Source: Roseiarcus fermentans (GTDB lineage: Bacteria > Pseudomonadota > Alphaproteobacteria > Rhizobiales > Beijerinckiaceae). From it: a stretch of DNA of 64,000 bases. The notes below the pieces were generated by a model. It was not told the DNA's origin and did no database searches. It saw only the letters and a program-made list of their open reading frames with translations. Within the stretch, counting starts at the first letter, position 1. The number at the start of each line of letters is the position of its first letter. The stretch lies in contig NZ_QNRK01000022.1 in assembly GCF_003315135.1 (NCBI RefSeq), positions 56,463 to 120,462 on the forward strand, written 5' to 3'. The position numbers were made by a program, and so were the translations under genes. This document shows, piece after piece, positions 19,670 to 30,367 of the stretch.

Positions 19670-19698
19670 ACCATCCTTCTGGATGGTATATGGATGGT
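19670..19698. promoter_or_regulatory. Triple half-site operator for the CopG-type regulator
   Basis: ACCATCC (19670-19676), GGATGGT (19681-19687) and GGATGGT (19692-19698) recur exactly every 11 bases, the first inverted relative to the other two. One-turn spacing of short half-sites is what cooperative ribbon-helix-helix dimers need. The array overlaps the leader or promoter of the CopG gene. Confidence 0.7.
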
Positions 19699-19912
19699 AA
19701 GAGACGGCTTACAAGGGGGGCGCCGGCATTTCGGCGGGGGGTTCGTCAGACGCTCGGCGGCGCGGCCCCGCAATGGCGCATGAAAGTGGCGGGACGGCGT
19801 CTCCGCGTCCCTCGGTCCGGGCCGCTGGACGCACGATGGGTCGCAGCGTAAGGCGTCGCCGACGGCGCGGCGCCCTCTTCGACGGGTTCTGCCGCCGGTC
19901 AGGGGGGAGTTC

Positions 19913-20347
19913 TTGTCCCAATCGACACGCTCGAAACCGGTCGGAGAAACCCGAGCCATGGTTGCGGGCATGCGGCCGGTCCTCGAAGCCGGCGACGTCG
20001 TCTTCTGCACGACGCGCGACGACGCCCTGGTCGCGGCGGCCGCCCCGGCGGCGCTGGCCCTCTTCCGCGAGGCGGAGGGCGTGTCGCTGATCCTGCCGCA
20101 CGCGACGGCCGAGCGCCTCGGCTTCGCGGTCGACCTGCCGATGCGGCGGATCGTGCTGTCCGTCGCTTCCGCGCTCGACGGCGTCGGCCTGACGGCGGCG
20201 GTCGCGGGCGCGCTGGCGCGGGAAGGCATCCCCTGCAACGTCGTCGCCGCCTTCCACCACGACCACGTCTTCGCGCCGTCCGCAATGGCGGAGCGGGCGC
20301 TGGCGGCGCTCGAGGCGCTGCAGGCGGCGGCGCAAGCGGAGTCATGA
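19913..20347 (+). CDS. ACT domain-containing protein (DUF2241-like)
   Basis: A 144-residue protein (129 residues if ATG 19958 is the start). TTG 19913 is close behind a very strong AGGGGGGAG; ATG 19958 has only a distant GGAG. Sequence features are RPVLEAGDVVFCTT, LPHATAERLGF, RRIVLSVASALDGVGLTAAVAGALA and GIPCNVVAAFHHDHVF, matching small two-module ACT proteins with a putative amino-acid-binding, regulatory role. No enzymatic partner is adjacent. The divergent CopG-type operon shares its upstream region. Confidence 0.75.
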   Translation: MSQSTRSKPVGETRAMVAGMRPVLEAGDVVFCTTRDDALVAAAAPAALALFREAEGVSLILPHATAERLGFAVDLPMRRIVLSVASALDGVGLTAAVAGALAREGIPCNVVAAFHHDHVFAPSAMAERALAALEALQAAAQAES

Positions 20348-20425
20348 TGCGCATCGCGTTTTGCCGCACGGTCCTGCCGAGCGTATGATGCATGATGTCC
20401 GATGACCAACCGGCTGAGGCATGGG

Positions 20426-20638
20426 ATGCGCACCACCCTGACCATCGACGATGACGTGTTGACGGCTGCGAAAGCGATCGCCCGTCAGAGCGTGGGCGAG
20501 GTCGTGTCCGAACTGGCGCGGCGCGCCTTGCGGAGACCTGCGACTGCGCGGGAGCGGAACGGCGTGCCGCTCCTGCAACGGGGCCCCGACGACGCGCCGG
20601 TGACGCTCGAGATCGTCAACGCGCTGCGCGACGAATAG
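20426..20638 (+). CDS. vapB: VapB-type antitoxin
   Basis: A 70-residue antitoxin-like protein: MRTTLTIDDDVLTAAKAIA is the ribbon-helix-helix start of the VapB/CopG group, and VPLLQRGPDDAPVTLEIVNALRDE is the tail that wraps the toxin. ATG 20426 has GAGG at 6-base spacing; an upstream ATG (20402) would add 8 residues. The partner toxin gene starts 2 bases after its stop but is broken, so this antitoxin is now an orphan unless it silences a related toxin elsewhere. Confidence 0.8.
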   Translation: MRTTLTIDDDVLTAAKAIARQSVGEVVSELARRALRRPATARERNGVPLLQRGPDDAPVTLEIVNALRDE

Positions 20639-20640
20639 CC

Positions 20641-21076
20641 TTGACGGTCTTGCCGGACGTCAACGTTCTCATCGCGCTCATCGATCCCGCCCACGTCGGC
20701 CACGATGCGGCGCACCTCTGGTTCGAATCGGAGGGGAGCAAGGCGTAGGCGACCTGCCCGCTGACCGAAAACGGCGTGATCGGCATCGTCGGTCATCCGC
20801 GATATGCCGGAGGCCCGGGATCGCCTGCCGAAGTCGCCGCGATCGTCGACAGGCTGAGGCGGCTTTCCGGCCATGTCTTCTGGCCCGACGACATCAGCCT
20901 GACCGGGGCGCGCCCCATGTCGAGGTTCGGCAGATCCTGACCTCGGCGCAGGTCACGGACAACTATCTGCTCGTGCTCGCCGTGGCGCATGACGGCCGGC
21001 TGGCGACGTTCGACCGTCGCCTGTCGACACGGGCGGTGGTTGGCGGAAGAGGCGCGCTCTGTCTGATTCCGGGCTA
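20641..21076 (+). pseudogene. vapC: Broken VapC toxin gene (PIN domain)
   Basis: The first frame reads MTVLPDVNVLIALIDPAHVG, the start of a PIN ribonuclease with its first acidic residue, continues to FESEGSKA, then meets TAG (20746-20748) where relatives have tryptophan (WATCPLTENG). After the stop the same frame continues through TCPLTENGVIGIVGHPRY to FWPDDISL; near 20905-20915 the frame slips and the end, TDNYLLVLAVAHDGRLATFD and RRLSTRAVVGG to the stop at 21074-21076, lies in another frame. One nonsense change and one indel inactivate it, while the order and all motif blocks are still readable, so the loss is recent. Confidence 0.85.
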
Positions 21077-21097
21077 GCTGGCGCAGGATGACTTGAG

Positions 21098-21182
21098 GTC
21101 TGTCCTTGCGAGCCGAAGGCGAAGCCATCCACGGCGCCGCAGCGTCCCCGGGCGTGGATTGCTTCGCTTCGCTCGCAATGAC
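21098..21182. repeat. Dispersed palindromic repeat
   Basis: Words CTTGCGAG, GAAGCCATCC, then GGATTGCTTCGCTTCGCTCG and CAATGACGG form an imperfect inverted repeat. This is the TCATTGCGAG/GAAGCAATCC family widespread in alphaproteobacterial intergenic DNA. The same family recurs at 21216-21253 and near 57250 and 63665. Confidence 0.6.
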
Positions 21183-21244
21183 GGCGGTGTTTCCACCTGA
21201 TTTGTAACTCCCAACCCCGTCATTGCGAGGAGCAAAGCGACGAA

Positions 21245-21408
21245 GCAATCCATGCCGCCGCTTGCTTCCTGCGGAAAAAATCGCGCCGTCTTCTGCTCGC
21301 AACGAAGGGCGGCTGGACGACCAGAGGGCGCGACAGCGGCCCAGCGGCCCTGGATCGCTTCGCTTCGCTCGCGATGACGGCGCTATCCGCTGCCGGCTTG
21401 GGAGTTAC
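21245..21408. repeat. 164-base dispersed repeat, copy 1
   Basis: Read on the minus strand, the segment from GTAACTCCCAAGCCGGCAGC to ATGGATTGC is closely similar to 63631-63815 read on the plus strand, apart from an extra hairpin in that copy. It contains the GATGACGG and GCGATCC palindromic words. It occupies part of the otherwise gene-free 21077-21678 interval. Confidence 0.75.
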
Positions 21409-21678
21409 GCTGATTTCATCATGCTCTGGCTGAAAGTTCGACGCGCCTTCAGTCTTCCGCGTTCGCCTTCGGCGGGCGCGACACGGGTCTTGGCGATCGC
21501 CCAGCGGCCGGCGAACCCAATCGGCATCGCGCCGAGCAACACCGGCGCCAGCCGAGAACCTGCCACAGCGCGGGCAAAGCGCCTCGCCGCACCACCCCGG
21601 CACAGGCCCGCGGCGGCGCCGAGGGCCCAAGGCAAGTGGCGTCGGTCGCCGTGGCGGATCGGAAAGGGCTGCTTCGGT

Positions 21679-21909
21679 TCAAGGTCTCGCCTGGTTCGGC
21701 TGGTCGTCAATGGTCAAATCAGGGTAAAACTTTTCAATCGGGAATATGAGGTCGCGCGCTATCGTTCCCATCAGATCGCCGACAGCCTTGTCGAACTGCG
21801 CTTTCAGGTTCTTGTCGACGATTCTTTCAATTTCCGTGTACAATTTTCCGATAATATCGTCCGTCGATTTCGCCAGCGACAAAATCGCAATTGCGACATC
21901 CTTGTCCAT
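21679..21909 (-). CDS. Small hypothetical protein
   Basis: A 76-residue protein beginning MDKDVAIAILSLAKSTDDII. ATG 21909 has GGAG 6 bases upstream. It is mostly helical with an even mix of acidic, basic and hydrophobic residues and a proline-bearing end (FPIEKFYPDLTIDDQP). Base composition is poorer in G+C than the surroundings. No family is recognised, no partner is adjacent, and a recent arrival next to repeats is possible. Confidence 0.5.
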   Translation of the reverse strand: MDKDVAIAILSLAKSTDDIIGKLYTEIERIVDKNLKAQFDKAVGDLMGTIARDLIFPIEKFYPDLTIDDQPNQARP

Positions 21910-22200
21910 TTCCGTCTCCACGAGAGATCGACCGCCCCGGCAGCGGCGGTGAACCGACCCTTGTCGTCGCGATTCCCTTTGTTCTGGCCGAGATCCGCTT
22001 CGGCTGGGGCGAACAACGACTCGGCGGGTCGCTCGCATGGTTTCAAATTCAGCGCCCGTTCCGCCGCATCGGCGCGTTTTCCCTGCCCGACCGCCAACAC
22101 GGTGCGGCCGCTGCAGCGGCCGCCACGCGTCTGGGCGGAGGGTGTCCGGCCCGGGCGCCCGGGCGGCGTCTCGCCGCCTCTCCCATTTGTCCGCGAAGTC

Positions 22201-22695
22201 CTACCCCCGCTTCATCGCCACGCCCGCGCCGGCTTCGGGCGGCGTCGGCAGGCTCGCGTGCAGCTTGCGCAGCGCGTCGAGCGCGGCCTGCGTCTCGTGC
22301 GTCCAGGGCGTGGCGCGGGCGCCATCGCCGAGCGCCACCGACAGCAGCAGCTGCTCGGACGCGGCCCGCCGCTCGCCTTTTTCGTCGAACAGTTCAAGCC
22401 ACACCCGCATCCGCTTGTCGTCGTGCTCGAGCAGCCGGCAGGCGACGGCGAGCGCTTCGCCCTCGCGCGCCTCGCGGACATAGTGCAGCATCATCTTCAG
22501 GGTGACCAGACTCTGGCCGGTGCGCTTGCGCGCCGCGGCGTCCAGTCCGATCCGGTCCATCAGCGCGTCGACCGAGCGGCTGAACACCAGCGCGTAGGCC
22601 GCGTCGTTCATGTGGCCGTTGTAGTCGATCCAGTCGCGCGCGACCGTGGTTGCGTAGACGTCGAGCGGCGCGTGCGGCTTGGCGTGCGCGATCAT
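22201..22695 (-). CDS. Hot-dog fold thioesterase family protein
   Basis: A 164-residue acyl-CoA thioesterase-like protein. ARDWIDYNGHMNDAAYALVF carries the D-x-N-x-H-hydrophobic motif of the 4HBT hot-dog family (aspartate and asparagine/histidine near residues 24-28), followed by VTLKMMLHYVREAREGEALAV. It resembles carnitine-metabolism-associated (betainyl-CoA type) thioesterases, but no carnitine genes are nearby, so the acyl substrate is open. The gene stands alone, 80 bases downstream of the Spy-like gene on the same strand. Confidence 0.8.
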   Translation of the reverse strand: MIAHAKPHAPLDVYATTVARDWIDYNGHMNDAAYALVFSRSVDALMDRIGLDAAARKRTGQSLVTLKMMLHYVREAREGEALAVACRLLEHDDKRMRVWLELFDEKGERRAASEQLLLSVALGDGARATPWTHETQAALDALRKLHASLPTPPEAGAGVAMKRG

Positions 22696-22775
22696 GCTCT
22701 CCTCCCCTTGCGAGGCGATCGGCGCCAGGCAGCCGGCAGTCGGATGTCTCCCGCCGGCGGCCTTGCGCCCGCTGC

Positions 22776-23354
22776 CTATTGCTCTTCGTCAGACCAGTCC
22801 TGGTCCTCGTGATGGCGGTGGGGCGGCCCCATCATCTCCCCCATGTCGTCGTGTCCGCGGCCCATCTTCATCATCTCGCGCGACAGGAAGCCGAACATGT
22901 GCTTCTGCTCGTCGCTGAGGCTGGCGTAGAGCGGCTTGCCGGCGTCCGCGATCTTGCGCAGCGCGGCGCCGAGGTCGGAAAGCCGCGTCGCCATGCGATC
23001 GAGCCGGTCGACCGGCGAGGGAGGCGGGCCGGCCTGGTCCTCGTCGCTCTCCATGCGCTCCATCATGTGCTGCATGCGGTCCATGCGCGCCTGCGCGAAT
23101 TCGCGGACGGCCGCCTCGAACGGGCCCCACAGCTTGTCCTGGTCGGGCGTCAGCTTCAGGCCCGCCTTGAGCCCCGCGAGCCGGGCGTCGAGCATCGCCT
23201 CGCGGTTGTCCGCCCAGCGCTGCATCCATTTCTGCGCCTCGGCCGCGGGACCCGTCGCCGGGGCCGCCGTCTGGGCGCCGGCGCTCGCGACGCAGGCGGC
23301 AAACGCCGCCGACGCGACGAGCGTCAGCAACGGCGCACGAATGATGGCTCTCAT
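22776..23354 (-). CDS. Spy/CpxP family periplasmic protein (LTxxQ)
   Basis: A 192-residue exported protein: signal peptide with core APLLTLVASAAFAACVASAGA, then an all-helical region with two LTxxQ-type motifs (LTPDQDKLWGPFE and LSDEQKHMF). These are the hallmark of Spy/CpxP chaperones that protect envelope proteins and respond to stress or metals. The C terminus is rich in Met, His and Asp (HDDMGEMMGPPHRHHEDQD), which may bind metal ions. ATG 23354 has GGAGGA upstream. Confidence 0.83.
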   Translation of the reverse strand: MRAIIRAPLLTLVASAAFAACVASAGAQTAAPATGPAAEAQKWMQRWADNREAMLDARLAGLKAGLKLTPDQDKLWGPFEAAVREFAQARMDRMQHMMERMESDEDQAGPPPSPVDRLDRMATRLSDLGAALRKIADAGKPLYASLSDEQKHMFGFLSREMMKMGRGHDDMGEMMGPPHRHHEDQDWSDEEQ

Positions 23355-23490
23355 GGTGGTTCCTCCACGAACATGATCCGGACGGGGCCGAATCGCGCGG
23401 AGATGGAAACCCCGCAGCATGGAAAGTTGATGACGAATCCGTCCGGCGCAATGCCGTCGCCCAAAAATGTCGCTCAGGCGCCCAAAATGA

Positions 23491-23582
23491 GAAGACGCGG
23501 CCGAGGGGGGCGGCCGCGTCTTCGTTGTCCGGGGCCAGGGGTTGAGCCCGCGGAAGTCCGAAGCCAGGGGTGGAGCTTCGGA
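23491..23582 (-). ncRNA. Candidate small RNA: two like-looped hairpins plus terminator-like stem
   Basis: Read on the minus strand: an 8-base-pair hairpin (arms 23575-23582/23557-23564, loop TCCACCCCTG), a 4-pair hairpin (arms 23546-23549/23532-23535, loop TCAACCCCTG), then a perfect 13-base-pair hairpin (23511-23523/23491-23503, loop CCCCCCT) followed by TCATTTTG. The two small hairpins have loops differing at one base while their stems differ. The last hairpin looks like a Rho-independent terminator. No promoter match was convincing. It lies in the divergent region between the Spy-like gene and hpcH, where a terminator has no obvious protein gene to end. The plus strand is an alternative. 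Confidence 0.4.
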
Positions 23583-23738
23583 TGTTCGATTTTGCTGCTT
23601 TCGACTGCGCTGTTGGCTTGCGTTCGATTTGTGCCGCTGTTGACGCATGAACATTCGTCCAAGCCCGGATGAAATTCAAATGAACTCGCCGTAATGATCG
23701 TCGCTCCCGGCGGGCCGCCGGACGAGAAGGAGCGTAAG

Positions 23739-24554
23739 ATGACCGAGACCGTGGTCGGAAAATTGATTGAGACCCTCGCAGGCGGCGCGCCGGTCTTCTC
23801 CGCGTGGGTGGGAATGAACGAGCCGGCGGTCGCCGAGGCGCTGGCGCGGGAGGCGTTCGACGCCGTCATCCTGGACATGCAGCACGGGGCGCTCGACTTC
23901 GCCGGCGCCTGCCAATCGATCCTCGCCGTCGCGCTCGCCGGCCTGCCCGCCATCGTGCGGACGCCGGTCGGCGAATTCGCGACCGCGAGCCGGCTGATCG
24001 ACGCCGGCGCCGCGGGCGTCATCGCGCCGATGATCAACAGCCGCGCCGACGCCGAGGCCTTCGCCGCTTTCGCCAAGTTTCCCCCGCTCGGCGAGCGGTC
24101 GTGGGGCCCGCGCGCCGCCCTGCCGCTCAGCGGCCTCGACACGCAGGCCTATCTCGCCGGCGCCAACCGCCTGACCCAGGCGATCGCCATGATCGAGACG
24201 CGGGAGGCGCTCGCGGCGCTCGACGACATTCTCGCCGTCGACGGCGTCGACGGCGTGTTCATCGGCCCGGCCGACCTGTCGATTGCGCTCAGCGACGGCG
24301 CGAAATGGGACCCGCGCGGGGCCGCGGTGATCGAGGCGGCGGGCCATGTCGTCGCGCGCGCCCGCGCCCACGGAAAATACGCCGGGATGTTCTGCTACGA
24401 CGGCGCCGACGCCCACGCCATGGCGGCGCTCGGCTTCCGGCTCTGCTCGATCGGCTCGGACGGCGCGATGCTTCGGGCGGCCGCCCGCGGCGAACTGGCG
24501 GCGGCCCGCGGCACGCCCGCCGGCGGACCCGCCGGAGGCCCGAAAACATACTAG
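23739..24554 (+). CDS. HpcH/HpaI family class II aldolase
   Basis: A 271-residue metal-dependent aldolase of the 2-keto-3-deoxy acid (HpcH/HpaI) family, which splits 4-hydroxy-2-oxo acids into pyruvate and an aldehyde. Seen: FDAVILDMQHG early in the barrel, GAAGVIAPMINSRADAEAF, ERSWGPRAAL, MIETREALAALDDI with the metal-binding glutamate, and DGVFIGPADLSIAL with the metal-binding aspartate. ATG 23739 has AAGGAG 6 bases upstream. It is single; the aromatic operon lies 8 kb away, so a link to it is speculative. Confidence 0.85.
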   Translation: MTETVVGKLIETLAGGAPVFSAWVGMNEPAVAEALAREAFDAVILDMQHGALDFAGACQSILAVALAGLPAIVRTPVGEFATASRLIDAGAAGVIAPMINSRADAEAFAAFAKFPPLGERSWGPRAALPLSGLDTQAYLAGANRLTQAIAMIETREALAALDDILAVDGVDGVFIGPADLSIALSDGAKWDPRGAAVIEAAGHVVARARAHGKYAGMFCYDGADAHAMAALGFRLCSIGSDGAMLRAAARGELAAARGTPAGGPAGGPKTY

Positions 24555-24563
24555 ATTTCATGA

Positions 24564-27167
<2,604 letters not shown>

Positions 27168-27175
27168 TTATGAGA

Positions 27176-27230
27176 ACCCATCTCCCGGCGGGAGAGGAGC
27201 CGGGTGAGGGAACCCGCTCGGGCGGGGGCG
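27176..27230. repeat. Short palindromic (REP-like) element after gyrB
   Basis: TCTCCC-GGC-GGGAGA then AGCCGGGTGAGGG. The same CTCTCCC/GGTGAGGG words, in another version, occur at 44640-44786. It may double as a gyrB terminator. Confidence 0.5.
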
Positions 27231-27822
27231 ATGATATGCTCTTCTTAACTCATGCAAGTTGAGAAGATTGGCCTTTTGGCGCCCCGGCGGGGAACCTTGA
27301 TCGACACCTATCTCTACCGAACATGAATATCGCAATAAGATCAAGAATGTGCAGGCCAAGAGGAAACGATCCAGTTAACGCGCGGTTTAAGATGAGATGC
27401 GCGATCCGATAGCAAGTTTTTCAATGTTTTCAAGTCATTATATCGATACGGCGGGCGCGAGTCCCGATGAACCGGAGGTCCAACTTGCCAAGTCGCGAGC
27501 AGCGGTAGCAATGGATGACCGCAAGCGGCGCCGGGGCGTTCGGAGAAGCGACCACATGTCCGATAGCTCGAACACACAAAATAAGGGCCGGCTTTTGAGC
27601 GCCGCGCCTCGAGCATCGAGGAAGCCGGAGAGCGTTTGGCCTGTCGCGCGCCGCGCTGCGCCGACTGCTCGATGACGAAAACCCGAGGACGATCAAGTCG
27701 GCGCTCGCCGCCTTGTTCCGGTCGCCGTGATCGACGCCCTTGATCGGCGTGCGCCATGACAGCTCAAAAAAATCCGGCCCCAAGACTTTCCTGCTCGCGC
27801 TCATTCTTGAAGATGTCGTCCA
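27231..27822. other. About 590 bases without a clear gene
   Basis: Partly AT-rich (27240-27430). A short frame at 27623-27730 reads FGLSRAALRRLLDDENPR then TIKSALAALFRSP and stops; it resembles the recognition-helix end of an HTH addiction-module antitoxin, with no start codon or upstream half. This is a weak candidate for a remnant. Nothing else is recognised. Confidence 0.35.
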
Positions 27823-28212
27823 ATGGCGTATAAATGCCCTCGGTGGAGTCAGCGAGATATCGAGATACACCTCGTCGATGAAGTCAGCGAGGGCAGTGGC
27901 GTCACAATTCGGGTGTCGGTCGGAAACGTCGCCGTGCTGATCATGGGCGAAGTCCGAGAAGAGGGGACGCGGTTGGTCACAAGCCGCGTCCACGTCTCGT
28001 CGGAAGGGATAAGTCCAAACGAAATCGGCGTTTCCAACCTGAGGCGGATCGCTCGCGCCGTCATGGAGGTCGGTGGGTATGACGAGATCGTCGTTGAGGG
28101 AGCGGTTCGAACGACTGGGGCGCGTCCGGGGCATCGACCCGGTTCGCTCCGGTTCTCGCGCGATCGTCTCGCTGCGTCTGAGCGGAAGCCTGGACGGGAC
28201 GAAGTCGGTTGA
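27823..28212 (+). CDS. Hypothetical protein paired with an HTH regulator
   Basis: A 129-residue protein. Its central block, SSEGISPNEIGVSNLRRIARAVME, followed by VGGYDEIVVEGAVRTTGARP and GHRPGSLRFSR, has the regular strand-helix-strand look of a conserved small domain. I recognise the GYDxIVxxGxxRTTGAxPGH pattern as belonging to a recurring small rhizobial protein, but cannot name a function. The start is uncertain: ATG 27823 lacks a good ribosome site. Its last 134 bases overlap the downstream HTH gene in another frame. A toxin role is possible from the pairing but unproven. Confidence 0.5.
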   Translation: MAYKCPRWSQRDIEIHLVDEVSEGSGVTIRVSVGNVAVLIMGEVREEGTRLVTSRVHVSSEGISPNEIGVSNLRRIARAVMEVGGYDEIVVEGAVRTTGARPGHRPGSLRFSRDRLAASERKPGRDEVG

Positions 28213-28588
28213 GGCGGTCATCGCCCTGCGCCGGCGCGGCGCGCCGACGCTGAAGGCCAAGCGCGCGGTCGAAGCGGCCATGGAAGGCGCCGCCAACGTC
28301 CTCGAACTCTCCACGGTGGAAGACCCGCACGCGCTCGCCGGTGATTTGCGCCGCTCGGGGTTCGTCCTGTCCGTGGTGACGCCGCTTTCCATCGACGTCC
28401 GCAAGTTGCGCGACCGTCTCGGCCTGACCCAGGAGCAGTTCGCGCTGCGGTTCGGTCTCGAACTGGACGCGGTGCGGAACTGGGAGTACGGCCGGCGCGA
28501 ACCTGACGCGGCGGCCAGGAGCTACCTGACGATCATCGAAAAGGCCGCCGACGTGGTGCAGGACGTTCTGGCCGTTCCTGTCGAGTGA
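28079..28588 (+). CDS. XRE-type helix-turn-helix protein
   Basis: A 169-residue protein with an N-terminal segment of unknown fold (residues 1-105) and a C-terminal XRE helix-turn-helix: VRKLRDRLGLTQEQFALRFG, then LELDAVRNWEYGRREPDAAARS. The order, with DNA-binding domain at the end, is that of MqsA/HigA-like antitoxins. ATG 28079 has GGAGG 9 bases upstream; GTG 28073 is an alternative. It overlaps the preceding small gene by 134 bases out of frame. It is likely a regulator or antitoxin of the pair. Confidence 0.72.
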   Translation: MTRSSLRERFERLGRVRGIDPVRSGSRAIVSLRLSGSLDGTKSVEAVIALRRRGAPTLKAKRAVEAAMEGAANVLELSTVEDPHALAGDLRRSGFVLSVVTPLSIDVRKLRDRLGLTQEQFALRFGLELDAVRNWEYGRREPDAAARSYLTIIEKAADVVQDVLAVPVE

Positions 28589-28837
28589 TTCCGGAAAGAG
28601 CGTTGCCCGCTCGGCCGCCGCCGCATCCGCCGCCGTAGCGCCGGCGCGGCGCCCGCCTTCACCTCGATGCGGCCGGGAGCTCGCGTGTGGCCTGACGGCC
28701 GCGCCCTGCGCGGTTGAGCCGGCCCGCCGCTCGCGTCGTCGTCCTGCCATGTTCACGTGTGACGAGCAGGAGCGCCCGCCCGGCGCGGCGCGGACGTTTC
28801 GCGCCCGGCGCGGACGGCTCGGCCGAAGGGGGAGTTC

Positions 28838-30238
28838 ATGGCTCTCAGTTACAAGGGCGACGTTCGCGAGTCGCTCGCCGACTCGATCTTCACTCGCGGC
28901 GCGCTGTCGAAGCCGCTGCCCAAATACAAGTTCCCCGAGACCGAAAGCCTGGCGGCGGACGTCTTCCAGGTGGTTCAGGACGAACTCTTCCTCGACGGCA
29001 ACGCGCGCCAGAACCTGGCGACGTTCTGCCAGACCTGGGAGGAGCCCGAGGTCCACAAGATCATGGACCTCGCCATCGACAAGAACATGGTCGACAAGGA
29101 CGAGTATCCCCAGACGGCCGAACTCGAGTCGCGCTGTGTCCACATGCTCGCCGACCTCTGGAACAGCCCCCACGCCGACAACACGCTCGGCACGTCGGCG
29201 GTCGGATCGAGCGAAGCCTGCATGCTCGGCGGCATGGCGATGAAGTGGCGCTGGCGCGCCCAGCGCAAGGCCGCGGGCAAGCCGGCCGACCGGCCCAACA
29301 TCGTCTGCGGTCCGGTGCAGATCTGCTGGCACAAGTTCGCCCGCTACTTCGACGTCGAGATGCGCGAGGTCGCGATGGAGCCCGGCCGCCTGTTCATGAC
29401 CCCGGAGGACATGCTGGCGCGGGTCGACGAGAACACGATCGGAGTGGCGGCGACCCTCGGCGTCACGCACACCGGCGCCTATGAGCCGGTCCAGCCGCTG
29501 TCGGAGGCGCTCGACCGGCTTCAGGCCGAGACCGGCCTCGACATCGCCATCCATGTCGACGGCGCGTCGGGCGCGTTCCTCGCGCCGTTCTGCGCGCCCA
29601 ACCTCGTGTGGGACTTCCGCCTGCCGCGGGTCAAGTCGATCTCGACCTCGGGCCACAAGTTCGGCCTCGCGCCGCTCGGCGCGGGCTGGGTGATCTGGCG
29701 CGACGCGGCGGATCTGCCGGAGGACCTGATCTTCAAGGTCAACTACCTCGGCGGCGAGATGCCGACCTTCGCCATCAACTTCTCCCGGCCGGCCGGGCAG
29801 ATCGTGGCGCAATACTACAATTTCCTGCGCCTCGGCCGCGAAGGCTATCGCAAGGTGCATATGGCCTGCTACCAGACGGCGCAATATCTGGCGCGGGAGA
29901 TCGTCAAGCTCGGGCCGTTCGAGATGATCGCCGCGGGCGACCCGGACGCGGGCATACCCGCCGTCACCTGGAAGCTCGCGGACGGCGCCGATCCCGGCTA
30001 CACTTTGTTCGATGTCGCCGACCGGCTGCGCATCCGCGGATGGCTGGTGCCGGCCTATACCTTGCCCGCCAATCTCGCCGACGTCGCGGTGCAGCGCATC
30101 CTGGTCCGGCAGGGACTGACTCGCGACCTCGCAGCGCTGCTCGTCGACGATTTCGCCCGGGCGATCGCCCATTTCGACCGGCATCCGGTGCAAGCGCCGA
30201 TGACCGAGGCGGAATCGGGCGGTTTCAAGCACAGCTGA
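28838..30238 (+). CDS. gadB: Glutamate decarboxylase
   Basis: A 466-residue PLP enzyme, the exact length of E. coli GadA/GadB. It converts glutamate to GABA and CO2, consuming a proton, in acid resistance. Seen: the N-terminal [73 protein letters not shown] with the cofactor aspartate, and STSGHKFGL with the Schiff-base lysine K274. GGGGGAG precedes the ATG. No gadC antiporter is adjacent, so GABA export, if any, is encoded elsewhere. Confidence 0.95.
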   Translation: MALSYKGDVRESLADSIFTRGALSKPLPKYKFPETESLAADVFQVVQDELFLDGNARQNLATFCQTWEEPEVHKIMDLAIDKNMVDKDEYPQTAELESRCVHMLADLWNSPHADNTLGTSAVGSSEACMLGGMAMKWRWRAQRKAAGKPADRPNIVCGPVQICWHKFARYFDVEMREVAMEPGRLFMTPEDMLARVDENTIGVAATLGVTHTGAYEPVQPLSEALDRLQAETGLDIAIHVDGASGAFLAPFCAPNLVWDFRLPRVKSISTSGHKFGLAPLGAGWVIWRDAADLPEDLIFKVNYLGGEMPTFAINFSRPAGQIVAQYYNFLRLGREGYRKVHMACYQTAQYLAREIVKLGPFEMIAAGDPDAGIPAVTWKLADGADPGYTLFDVADRLRIRGWLVPAYTLPANLADVAVQRILVRQGLTRDLAALLVDDFARAIAHFDRHPVQAPMTEAESGGFKHS

Positions 30239-30367
30239 GGGGTGCCCGGGGCTCCGCGCCGCGGCGAAACGGGCTTCGACACGAGGGCGTCGGATCGGCC
30301 TCGCGCCTGCGTTCTGGCCGCCGCCGGCGGTTTCCGGGCCCAACGCGACGCCTCCCGGCAGGGGCCG

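Larger units (their letters stand above)
21077..21678. other. 600-base gene-free interval dominated by repeats
   Basis: Palindromic repeats fill 21098-21408. From 21409 to 21678 I see no gene: the open frames have no ribosome site or recognisable motif. Confidence 0.5.

Noticed and set aside
19773..20393. Open frames antisense to the ACT-domain gene
   Set aside because: Arg/Ala/Pro-rich shadow frames; the plus frame has ACT-domain features and a strong ribosome site.
28061..30343. Long open frames antisense to gadB and the HTH gene
   Set aside because: Low-complexity Arg/Gly/Asp-rich products lying across several real genes and an intergenic region, with no family match.
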